In this document: piece by piece, positions 1 through 7,176 of the stretch | Layout of the letters: each line of letters starts with the position of its first letter | How positions within the stretch are numbered: position 1 is the stretch's first letter | Assembly: GCA_947598455.1 (NCBI GenBank) | Contig: CANQFI010000019.1 | Coordinates: forward strand, 1-18,752 | Source: an uncultured Bacilli bacterium | GTDB lineage: Bacteria > Bacillota_I > Bacilli_A > RF39 > UBA660 | Length of the DNA stretch: 18,752 bases | Reading direction: 5' to 3' | Notes under the pieces: generated by a model | Database searches by the model: none | Seen by the model: the letters and a program-made list of their open reading frames with translations, nothing else | What the model was told of the DNA's origin: nothing | Translations under genes and position numbers: made by a program

Positions 1-1
1 T

Positions 2-30
2 AAAAAAAGGTTCTTAAGAACCTTATTTTT
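2..30 (-). terminator. Intrinsic terminator of the propeller-protein gene
   Basis: A perfect 18-base palindrome (AAGGTTCTT/AAGAACCTT, 7-24) is followed on the minus strand by seven Ts. The TAA stop of the upstream gene (25-23) forms the base of the stem. A T-rich run on the other side (26-30) means it could also work in the plus direction. Confidence 0.85.
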
Positions 31-1717
31 CATTTGGATTATAACGTAGTAAGTCTTTTAAAGAATCAGAATGCATAGTTCTAACATTTTCAGCCAATTT
101 AACTGACTTACTTCCATTAGATCTATATAAATCACCTCTAGCTTTTGTACTACTATAATCTTTTAACATATAAATTAATTTAGGATTTATTACTACAAAA
201 GAACGAATGTCGCTTTCAATCTTTTTACCTTTACCACCATTTGATACATATAAATCACCTGTTGTCTTATAGTCTTGAAGATAATATATTTTCTTACCAT
301 CTTTACTTACAGTAATTTTATTCATATTTACATCTTCAGCTATTTCTTTAGCTTTTCCATTACTTGCTACATATAATGTACCATTACTATTTTTATCAAT
401 ATCGGCAACAAATACATAACCATTTTTCGCAACAGTTAATGCCTCAACACCATCAGTAACTGATTTAACATCACCAACTTTGTTACCATTAATTTTAACA
501 AATTTTAATTCATTATCTTCGTTTATATAATAAATTTCTTTTGATTCAAATAATTTAACATTAGATACTTGTTCTAAACCATCTTCAATTTTAGCAGCAT
601 CTTTAGTACCTTTTTGATAATATAAAGTAACTTCATCATCATCAGCTACAGTATAAACAACCTTTTGTTCATCAACATCAATAGCTTTTACAGCAGAAAT
701 ATCAGAAGCAACTTTTTCACTATCTTTTCCATTATAATAATATAAATCTTTTTCATCATCATTACCAACAAAATATAGTTTTTGACAAGACTTAGTATCA
801 CAATAATATGTAGAAATATCACTTGCTATTTTATTGTTTTCTTGCTTACTAATATTATAAGACATAAGTTCAGAATCTTTATTAACATACACTACGTATT
901 TTCCATCTTCACTTAATTCTAAATCTGTTTTATATTCATCACTATCAACGATCTTAGCTCTATCATCTTTCTTTGCATTAATACTTCTTACATAAATAGA
1001 ACCATCTTTTTCATATACAATATGTGTATTATCATTAGTATAAATCTCTGTTACATCACTATCTAATCTTTCTTTTTCTTTCTTAAAATTATATGAATAT
1101 AAATTATTATCATCATCTGTAGCTAATACATATTTATCATCATCTGTAAAGTAATAATCATCTACATCAGATAATATTTTAACAGTTTCTTCTTTTGATT
1201 TAGCATCATATAAATATAAATCATCATTTTTTGTAAATAAAATATATCTATCAGTTGCGCTTGCATACATTACATCACTTGAAGATTCTCCCGCTAATTT
1301 AATTGCATCTTCTTCATCTTTAGCATTAGGTTTCATTAAATATAAATTGCCATCATCATCACTATAAACTACAGGATACTTAACACCCTTGCCTCCACCT
1401 GACATTGTACTTAAAACAAGTAATAGAAGTAAGACAACTGCAACTCCTCCTGCAATCATTACATGTAGACCTTTAAACTTACCAAAATTTTTTTTTGAAA
1501 AATCCGTAGCCTTATCAACTACAACTTTCCCACTATTTTTAGCTGATTCTAAAACTTTTTTACTACTTTCTGATACTTTATTATCTTTTTTACTACTTTC
1601 TGCTACTTTATTATCTTTTTTACTATTTTCTACTACTTTATCATCTTTTTTAGCATTTTCTGCTACTTTATTATCTTTTTTAGCAGTTTGTTTAGTAGTA
1701 TTTGTTTGCTCTTCCAT
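23..1717 (-). CDS. Membrane-anchored beta-propeller-like protein with N-terminal repeats
   Basis: This 564-residue protein is not recognised as a named family. Residues 11-50 are four 10-residue repeats (consensus xxKKDNKVAE), followed by a Lys-rich linker. One membrane helix (about 85-104) ends in a Ser-Gly-Gly-Gly segment. The remaining 450 residues are very acidic, with recurring short strands of the type DxNLYxY, DLYLYD, GSIYVR and DLYVSNGG. These resemble the blades of TolB/WD40-like or DUF5050-like propellers. A basic N terminus followed by one helix predicts a cytoplasmic tail and an outside propeller. The only cysteines noted sit close together (CDTKSC) in mid-domain. The ATG at 1717 is chosen because GAGGAG lies 7-8 bases upstream; a longer reading to 1744 would run through that site. 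It has its own promoter and terminator, so it is monocistronic. A sensor or envelope-binding role is only a guess. Confidence 0.85.
   Translation of the reverse strand: MEEQTNTTKQTAKKDNKVAENAKKDDKVVENSKKDNKVAESSKKDNKVSESSKKVLESAKNSGKVVVDKATDFSKKNFGKFKGLHVMIAGGVAVVLLLLLVLSTMSGGGKGVKYPVVYSDDDGNLYLMKPNAKDEEDAIKLAGESSSDVMYASATDRYILFTKNDDLYLYDAKSKEETVKILSDVDDYYFTDDDKYVLATDDDNNLYSYNFKKEKERLDSDVTEIYTNDNTHIVYEKDGSIYVRSINAKKDDRAKIVDSDEYKTDLELSEDGKYVVYVNKDSELMSYNISKQENNKIASDISTYYCDTKSCQKLYFVGNDDEKDLYYYNGKDSEKVASDISAVKAIDVDEQKVVYTVADDDEVTLYYQKGTKDAAKIEDGLEQVSNVKLFESKEIYYINEDNELKFVKINGNKVGDVKSVTDGVEALTVAKNGYVFVADIDKNSNGTLYVASNGKAKEIAEDVNMNKITVSKDGKKIYYLQDYKTTGDLYVSNGGKGKKIESDIRSFVVINPKLIYMLKDYSSTKARGDLYRSNGSKSVKLAENVRTMHSDSLKDLLRYNPNEK
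1561..1680 (-). repeat. Tandem repeat, four 30-bp units, in frame
   Basis: Four units of exactly 30 bp (1561-1590, 1591-1620, 1621-1650, 1651-1680) differ at a few positions and encode the four 10-residue Lys/Asp-rich repeats of the propeller protein. There are no spacers, so this is a coding minisatellite that could vary in copy number without breaking the frame. Confidence 0.9.
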
Positions 1718-1759
1718 AAAAAAACTCCTCACTACGCGAATCATTTTATCGCTAATTAA

Positions 1760-1788
1760 ATTATAATATTTTAATTATCTAAAATCAA
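1760..1788 (-). promoter_or_regulatory. Sigma-A type promoter for the propeller-protein gene
   Basis: TTGATT (1788-1783) and TATAAT (1765-1760) are separated by exactly 17 bases. This is the only promoter in the window with a good -35 element. The predicted start of transcription is near 1753, giving a leader of about 36 nt to the ATG at 1717. Confidence 0.75.
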
Positions 1789-1808
1789 TTATATTTTAAA
1801 TAAATTTA

Positions 1809-2936
1809 TCACTCTTTAATATTATTATATTCTAAAACTATAAAATCGTCTGTCATTCCAGCAATATAATCAATTACTTTTCTTTCATCACTCGTCCTTT
1901 TTAAATAATCATCTGTCATATCATTTAAAAAAATTGTAAAAATATGCCCTTTCTTATTATTGGTTTTAACATCCTTAAGACAATTATCAAATACTTTATT
2001 AAACATTGTTTCATATAAATCTAACATTTCTTTGCTATTAGCTTTAGTATAAATATATTCATAATTAAATTGTTTTAATTTCTTAATTGCTTGAAAAATA
2101 TTAGGACTTAATTTTATATATTCTTTATCTAAACTATTATCTACCAAATCATTTATTATTGTATTAATTATTTCTCGATTAGTTAATCCAAGTACATCAG
2201 ATATTTCTTTAGGTATATCATCTGGATTTATTACGTTCATTCTTATCGCATCCTCAATATCTCTTCCAATATATGCAATAATATCACTTACTCTAACAAC
2301 ACAACCTTCTAAAGTCATTGGTACTAACTTTCTTATCATATCTTTATCTTGATAAGTTTTTTCATATTCCTTTAAAAAAGTATCTTTATCTTTTTTACAT
2401 GGTCGATATTCATCTAATTCTAATTCTCCATTATGACACATTATTGCATCTAAAACTTGTAAAGTTATATTATTTCCTCGACCATTATTTTCTAAAGTCA
2501 TTAAAGTTCTTACACTTTGAATATTATGGTTAAAGTAACCTTCACCATTCCTTAGACTTATTTCATTTAATATTCTTTCTCCCGCATGTCCAAATGGTAC
2601 ATGCCCTAAATCATGACCTAATGCCGCTGCTTCTATTAAATCTTCATTTAAACCTAAAGCCCTTCCTATAGTTCTTGCAATTTTACTAACCATTTGAACA
2701 TGCGTCATTCGTTTACTTACATTATCATTATCGTTAAAACTAAATACTTGTGTTTTATCCATATACCTTGTATATGATAAAGAATAAACTATTCGATCAA
2801 TATCTCTAAAAAAAGGTGTTCTAAAATCATTATCTTTAATTTCTTCAAAACGATAAGCTTCACTATCTTTAGTTGCTAAATTACTTAAATAATTATTTTT
2901 AATTTCCATATTTTTCTTAACTTTTTGTAAATCCAT
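1809..2936 (-). CDS. dGTPase-like HD-domain dNTP triphosphohydrolase
   Basis: This 375-residue protein belongs to the deoxyguanosinetriphosphate triphosphohydrolase-like family, cytoplasmic enzymes that hydrolyse dNTPs to deoxynucleoside and triphosphate and so control dNTP pools. The conserved N-terminal block around FRTPFFRDIDRIVYS and KTQVF (38-65) is present. The HD metal site is complete: H79, the pair H108-D109 in ALGHDLGHVPFGHAGE, and D218 in RVSDIIAYIGRD. The ATG at 2936 follows GGTGAT with a 4-base spacer; an upstream TTG at 2948 overlaps the promoter region and is rejected. Length fits the shorter Bacillota members. The extended -10 element of the previous junction drives it, with a leader near 10 nt. 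No terminator is visible before the next promoter. Substrate preference cannot be read from sequence. Some relatives limit phage replication by depleting dNTPs, but nothing here shows that role. Confidence 0.95.
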   Translation of the reverse strand: MDLQKVKKNMEIKNNYLSNLATKDSEAYRFEEIKDNDFRTPFFRDIDRIVYSLSYTRYMDKTQVFSFNDNDNVSKRMTHVQMVSKIARTIGRALGLNEDLIEAAALGHDLGHVPFGHAGERILNEISLRNGEGYFNHNIQSVRTLMTLENNGRGNNITLQVLDAIMCHNGELELDEYRPCKKDKDTFLKEYEKTYQDKDMIRKLVPMTLEGCVVRVSDIIAYIGRDIEDAIRMNVINPDDIPKEISDVLGLTNREIINTIINDLVDNSLDKEYIKLSPNIFQAIKKLKQFNYEYIYTKANSKEMLDLYETMFNKVFDNCLKDVKTNNKKGHIFTIFLNDMTDDYLKRTSDERKVIDYIAGMTDDFIVLEYNNIKE

Positions 2937-2952
2937 CAATATCACCAATAAA

Positions 2953-2961
2953 ATTATATCA
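2953..2961 (-). promoter_or_regulatory. Extended -10 promoter for the HD phosphohydrolase gene
   Basis: TGATATAAT (TGN plus a perfect -10) begins two bases after the U-tract of the preceding terminator. The -35 region falls inside that terminator and is poor (TTTAAT). The expected leader is about 10 nt, then GGTGAT and the ATG at 2936. Confidence 0.6.
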
Positions 2962-2988
2962 AGAAAAAAAGATATATTAAATATCTTT
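2961..2988 (-). terminator. Intrinsic terminator of the AI-2E transporter gene
   Basis: The stem AAAGATAT/ATATCTTT (2968-2988, loop of five) is followed on the minus strand by seven Ts. The stop codon TAA (2989-2987) overlaps the foot of the stem. Confidence 0.8.
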
Positions 2989-4219
2989 ATTTTTCATAAA
3001 CTAACTTTCCCGTTTTTTCATCAACATATAACAATTTATTATAATCTTTTGAATCAACCGGCAAATTTTTATCATGTAATCTTTTCTTTATTAAACCATT
3101 AACAAACGAATATAAAATTGAGAAGATTGGAACTCCAATAATCATCCCGACCATTCCAAATAATCCTCCAAAAATAAGTAATGAGAATAATACCCAAAAA
3201 CTACTTAATCCTGTTTTACTACCTAATATTTTAGGTCCTAATATATTACCATCAAATTGTTGTAAAATTAAAATAAATATTAAAAAGACAATTGATTTAC
3301 TAGGACTTACTAAAAATATCAAGAAAACACTTGGAATAGCACCAATAAATGGTCCAAAATAAGGAATAATATTAGTTACACCAACAATTACGGCAATAAT
3401 TAAGGCATAAGGCATATCAAGTAATAACATTGCAATAAAACATAAAATACCTATTATTAAAGAATCAATTAACTTACCAGTAAAAAATCCTCCAAAAATA
3501 CGATCAGTATATCTAACATTCTCTAAAATAATATTTATAGTTTCATTATCAAAGAATGTATATAATAATTTCTTTATTTGAGCTTTAAATTTTTCTTTAT
3601 CAAATAAAACATATATTGAAATAATATACCCAATAATAATATTATATAAAAATTTTAATACACTAAAGATACTATCACTAATCATAGTTAACATATCTTC
3701 AAAAACTATATTATCTAACCATTCATTAACAAACTTACCAAATTTACTAAAATTATCATTAATAAATTCTGTTAAAGCTTCACTACCACCAGTTAAATTA
3801 ATTAACATCTCTTTGCTATTAGCTAAATAAGTATTAATATTCGTTACAAACATTTCCAAACTCTTCATTATTTCTGGAAATAAAAAACTCAAACACGTTA
3901 TTATGCATCCAATAAAGATAACTGAACTAGTAATCAAAGATAAACACCTAATAACTTTTTTATAATCTTTTTTCTTTTTTACAACTTTATCTACTAACTT
4001 ACTATAAACCCTATTATCGAAAAAATTAACAACAGGATTCATTAAATAAGCAATAACCAATCCATAAACAAACGGTGTTAAAATAACAAGTATTTTTTTT
4101 AAAAACGCAACAATATAATTTGAACTAGATATTGCAAAAAAAAGTAATAATAATGCTGCTAATACACAAAATGCTGTTAACCCCCAAGCCAAATACTTAT
4201 TTTGTAATTTTTCTTTCAT
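2987..4219 (-). CDS. AI-2E family transporter (TqsA/PerM/YtvI-like)
   Basis: This 410-residue integral membrane protein has the layout of the AI-2E exporter family (PF01594): two N-terminal helices (about 12-34 and 40-60), a third near 95-118, a long extracytoplasmic/amphipathic section (about 120-190), then a C-terminal bundle of four to five helices. The family signature is seen in GVTNIIPYFGPFIGAIPS, followed by the long hydrophobic stretch and QQFDGNILGPKILG. Members export autoinducer-2 or act in sporulation and ion homeostasis; the substrate here cannot be told. The ATG at 4219 lies behind a purine-rich AGAGATGAA. It is a single-gene unit with its own extended -10 promoter and a terminator overlapping its stop codon. 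No luxS-like gene is present in the window. Confidence 0.93.
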   Translation of the reverse strand: MKEKLQNKYLAWGLTAFCVLAALLLLFFAISSSNYIVAFLKKILVILTPFVYGLVIAYLMNPVVNFFDNRVYSKLVDKVVKKKKDYKKVIRCLSLITSSVIFIGCIITCLSFLFPEIMKSLEMFVTNINTYLANSKEMLINLTGGSEALTEFINDNFSKFGKFVNEWLDNIVFEDMLTMISDSIFSVLKFLYNIIIGYIISIYVLFDKEKFKAQIKKLLYTFFDNETINIILENVRYTDRIFGGFFTGKLIDSLIIGILCFIAMLLLDMPYALIIAVIVGVTNIIPYFGPFIGAIPSVFLIFLVSPSKSIVFLIFILILQQFDGNILGPKILGSKTGLSSFWVLFSLLIFGGLFGMVGMIIGVPIFSILYSFVNGLIKKRLHDKNLPVDSKDYNKLLYVDEKTGKLVYEK

Positions 4220-4258
4220 TTAATTTCATCTCTATTCATAAACTCTCACTTGTTACGT

Positions 4259-4287
4259 ATTATAACACTTTCTTTATATGTTTTCAT
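4259..4287 (-). promoter_or_regulatory. Promoter for the AI-2E transporter gene
   Basis: The extended -10 element TGTTATAAT (4267-4259) has ATGAAA (4287-4282) 17 bases upstream as a mediocre -35. The predicted leader to the ATG at 4219 is about 33 nt. No terminator separates it from the upstream permease gene, so read-through is possible. Confidence 0.65.
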
Positions 4288-4289
4288 TA

Positions 4290-5873
4290 CTAATTAAATA
4301 ATCCTTTTACTAATTTCTTTCTATTTATAATTAAATAAACAATTTCTATCATCATTAATATCATAAATAATAAAATATAACTACCTAAAGCAAATTTATA
4401 TTGTTTATATGCTGGTAAAAAAAATGGTGCTATGCCAATAACTAATGATATAAATGTTGGGATTAAAGTAATTAATCTTTGTTTAATAATTACATTATCA
4501 TTTGTTTCATTCTTACATATAAAACGATAATCTAAAACCAATGAAGTTAAAGATGTAAACATTAAAGCACTTAAAGGTACTATTAAATTAAAAATAAATA
4601 AACTTATATCTTTACTAAGATTAAAATATATCGTAAATGTATTTAAAATAATAAATATACTACTAATTAAAACATTAGTTAACCATTTACTAAAAAGTAT
4701 TTCACTCATTCCAATCGGCATCGTTCTAAGTATTTGGATATTATCTTTTTCCAAACTCATTTGAGAAATACTCATCACATTAAAAGTTACAAACATTGCT
4801 AATATTGTTGGACAATATAACTTTAAATAAATATCAAAATTTTCAATTCTTATTATTTGTTCTAAATTAGCTATCTTAAGAACTATAAATAATCCTACCG
4901 TAACAATAGCAACCATTAAATATGAACTAACTAAATAAAACTTATTAGAAATTAAATTAATTACTTCTTTTCTTACCATTCCCAAAACCTTATGTAAATT
5001 TAAAGTCTTTTTATATTTAAATAATACTTTTTTCTTTATACCTTTTAACATTGAACATATCTTTAAATAGTTATTAGATAATAAAAAGCTATAAGCATAA
5101 ATAATAAATATTGGTATTAATATAAGTAACAAGAAAAAGAAAACATTTTCATCTCTTATCATTATATAAAAGAAGAAATTCATTGGATATATAACATTTA
5201 CTTTCTTTAAAAACACCTGAATAAATTCATTTAAATTACTTACATTAGCATCTTTAAATATTAAATATATTCCTAAACATCCTAAACCAATAACTAAGTA
5301 TTTCCCTATATAATAAAATATCTTTTTATTAATTAATTTAACTTTTAAAAAGGAATTAATATAAGAGATTATAGTCGCTATTACTATTGGAATAAAAGGA
5401 ATAAATAAAGAACTCATAATATACATTAATAATAAATCATCACTTATACTATATCCATAATTAATATAACCCATCATTGAAGAAAACATAATAATAGCTA
5501 CAAACATTAAATTTCTTAAATAAATATTAAATAATTTACTAAATACTATTTGATATTTAGATAAAGGTAAAGCAAATAACATTTCATTATCTTCATTTTT
5601 AAAAATAATAGGTTCAATTAAAGTAATATCCATCACTAAACCAAAAATACTACTTAAAGCAAATCCTAAAGTTAAAATATTAATTTTATTAGTTATATTA
5701 GATATCATTAACAATTTATATAATAAATAACCATAAAATAATGCCACAATAACTGATATAATAGTTTTCTTTTCTAAATTACTTTTAACTCCATCTTCAC
5801 GCGCCACTTTAATTTTATTAATATCAAATAAGGATAATAAATTTATATATAATAATTTAAAAAAACTATTCAT
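4290..5873 (-). CDS. ABC-2 type transporter permease
   Basis: This 527-residue protein is very hydrophobic, with roughly 12 membrane segments in two similar halves. Each half has a cytoplasmic entry rich in Lys and Arg followed by a cluster of helices. An acidic motif, EDNEMLFALPLSKYQIVFSK, in the first cytoplasmic loop matches the coupling-loop pattern (LP.S...I...K) of long ABC-2 permeases. The second half repeats it as LRTMPIGMSEILFSKWL. It overlaps the ATPase gene by 8 bases, and its GGAG/GGTAG ribosome site lies inside that gene's end, so translation should be coupled. It forms an exporter with the ATPase just upstream. The substrate is unknown; candidates include a peptide, a lipid or a lipid-linked compound. 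The stop is TAG. Confidence 0.85.
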   Translation of the reverse strand: MNSFFKLLYINLLSLFDINKIKVAREDGVKSNLEKKTIISVIVALFYGYLLYKLLMISNITNKINILTLGFALSSIFGLVMDITLIEPIIFKNEDNEMLFALPLSKYQIVFSKLFNIYLRNLMFVAIIMFSSMMGYINYGYSISDDLLLMYIMSSLFIPFIPIVIATIISYINSFLKVKLINKKIFYYIGKYLVIGLGCLGIYLIFKDANVSNLNEFIQVFLKKVNVIYPMNFFFYIMIRDENVFFFLLLILIPIFIIYAYSFLLSNNYLKICSMLKGIKKKVLFKYKKTLNLHKVLGMVRKEVINLISNKFYLVSSYLMVAIVTVGLFIVLKIANLEQIIRIENFDIYLKLYCPTILAMFVTFNVMSISQMSLEKDNIQILRTMPIGMSEILFSKWLTNVLISSIFIILNTFTIYFNLSKDISLFIFNLIVPLSALMFTSLTSLVLDYRFICKNETNDNVIIKQRLITLIPTFISLVIGIAPFFLPAYKQYKFALGSYILLFMILMMIEIVYLIINRKKLVKGLFN

Positions 5874-6579
5874 CGACTACCAACTCCATAAATATTTCTT
5901 CTAAACTCTTATCAGCAATAACTCTATCCATATCTCCATCAACAATAGTTTTACCATCTTTAATAATAGCAATTCTATTACATAGCTTTTCTGCGACATC
6001 TAAAACATGAGTTGAAAAAAAGATTATCTTACCTTGCTCTGCTTTTTCTTTAATCAATTCTTTTAAAATGAATGAAGCCTTTGGATCTAATCCAACAAAA
6101 GGTTCATCTAATACATATAATTTTGGATCATGCATAAATGCTGCTATTAGTACTAATTTTTGTTTCATTCCATGTGAATAACTACTTATTAAATCATTTA
6201 AATCATCATATAATTCAAATTTTTTAGCATATTTAAGAATATTTTTTTCTCTTTCTTTAAAAGTCATTTCAAATATATCAGCAATAAAATTTAAATATTC
6301 TATTCCCGTTAAATGTTCATATAAAATTGGATTATCAGGTACATAAGCAATCATCTTTTTATATTTTATTGGGTCTTTTAAAATACTTACCTTATCTAAT
6401 AAGATATCTCCTTCTGTAATATGATTTATTCCTACAATCGATTTAATCGTCGTTGTTTTACCAGCTCCATTTCTTCCTACAAAAGCATAGATATCTCCTT
6501 CTCTAATACTCATATTCAAATTATCAATTATTCTTTTCCCTTTAAAATACTCAAGACTATAATTTTTTATTTGTAGCAT
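5866..6579 (-). CDS. ABC transporter ATP-binding protein
   Basis: This 237-residue nucleotide-binding domain shows Walker A GRNGAGKT (35-42), a Q-loop region read as YVPDNPILYEHLTG with Asp-Asn where many members have Gln, signature SYSHGMKQK (133-141), Walker B YVLDEP (155-160), D-loop GLDPKA and H-loop His191. Length and order match the CcmA/EcsA-like group of ATPases for ABC-2 permeases. It starts at an ATG that shares one base with the stop of the preceding gene (TAATG) and uses GGGTGA upstream. It energises the following permease. The order PH-like protein, ATPase, permease suggests that all three proteins work together at the membrane. Confidence 0.96.
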   Translation of the reverse strand: MLQIKNYSLEYFKGKRIIDNLNMSIREGDIYAFVGRNGAGKTTTIKSIVGINHITEGDILLDKVSILKDPIKYKKMIAYVPDNPILYEHLTGIEYLNFIADIFEMTFKEREKNILKYAKKFELYDDLNDLISSYSHGMKQKLVLIAAFMHDPKLYVLDEPFVGLDPKASFILKELIKEKAEQGKIIFFSTHVLDVAEKLCNRIAIIKDGKTIVDGDMDRVIADKSLEEIFMELVVDE

Positions 6580-7112
6580 TAAAAATCACCCTTATCTAAA
6601 ACTTTTTGAACATTTAATAATTTTTCATAAACTTTCTGATAATTCTTTTTGTATTCTTTATAATCAAATCCTAAGACAAACGATGAAATAGTAAATCTAA
6701 CTTTTTTAAACTTTCCAATATCACTAATAAAATACAATTTTACAATCACTAAATTAAATATTTTTTTTACTTCTAAATATCTAATTTTATTTATTGGTAT
6801 TTCGTCTACTTCTTTTTCTTTAAATAATAATCTTTTTAACTTTATATATATAAAATTATTTTTTGTAACTCCAAAAGCTGCTCTTCTACTCGCACAATAA
6901 AAATATAATATTACTAATAATACAAACGGACTTATCAAAGTTAATACTGATATTGTATGTATAAAAAGCATTAATAAAATATCATTTATACAAAGGGTAA
7001 TAAAAATAGCTAATATTGTATTACCATACCATTTCGCATAAATTCCCCCTTCTATTTTTTCAATACTATTTCTTTTTAAAATTCCTAAAAGTGATTCTAA
7101 TCCAAATAACAT
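6579..7112 (-). CDS. Small membrane protein with a PH-like C-terminal domain
   Basis: This 177-residue protein opens the ABC exporter operon. Two adjacent membrane helices (about 30-55 and 60-82) are followed by a basic junction (ASRR) and a soluble domain of about 95 residues. That domain's strand pattern (GVTKNNFIYIKLK, then EIPINKIRYLEVKK, then ISDIGKFKKVRFTI) resembles bacterial PH domains such as YdbT/bPH2. This is a fold impression, not a firm family call. The start chosen is the ATG at 7112 behind AGGTGG; a GTG at 7127 would place that ribosome site inside the coding region. An extended -10 element TGATAAAAT lies just upstream. It may be a scaffold or auxiliary subunit of the exporter. 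Confidence 0.75.
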   Translation of the reverse strand: MLFGLESLLGILKRNSIEKIEGGIYAKWYGNTILAIFITLCINDILLMLFIHTISVLTLISPFVLLVILYFYCASRRAAFGVTKNNFIYIKLKRLLFKEKEVDEIPINKIRYLEVKKIFNLVIVKLYFISDIGKFKKVRFTISSFVLGFDYKEYKKNYQKVYEKLLNVQKVLDKGDF

Positions 7113-7128
7113 AATACCACCTAACACA

Positions 7129-7137
7129 ATTTTATCA
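7129..7137 (-). promoter_or_regulatory. Extended -10 promoter for the ABC exporter operon
   Basis: TGATAAAAT (one mismatch to TGNTATAAT) lies about 15 bases beyond the previous terminator, with a leader of about 10 nt before the ATG at 7112. There is no convincing -35. Confidence 0.5.
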
Positions 7138-7151
7138 AAAAGAAGCCCAAT

Positions 7152-7176
7152 AAAAAAGAAGTTTTACTTCCCTTTT
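7152..7176 (-). terminator. Intrinsic terminator of the DUF1294-to-SWIM operon
   Basis: On the minus strand AAAAGGGAAG pairs with CTTCTTTTTT (two G-U pairs) around a five-base loop. The stop codon TAA (7166-7164) of the SWIM-protein gene sits in the loop itself. Confidence 0.7.

Noticed and set aside
1561..1680. CRISPR-like 30-bp repeats
   Set aside because: The units are contiguous without spacers, they are not palindromic, and they are in frame inside a coding region.
1389..1766. Plus-strand open frame of 125 codons
   Set aside because: It is antisense to the start of the propeller gene and its Leu/Ser/Phe-rich product reflects the reverse reading of the Lys/Asp repeat. It also runs through that gene's promoter.
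2318..2533. Plus-strand open frame of 71 codons
   Set aside because: It lies wholly inside the HD phosphohydrolase gene, whose catalytic motifs are clear; no ribosome site or promoter supports it.
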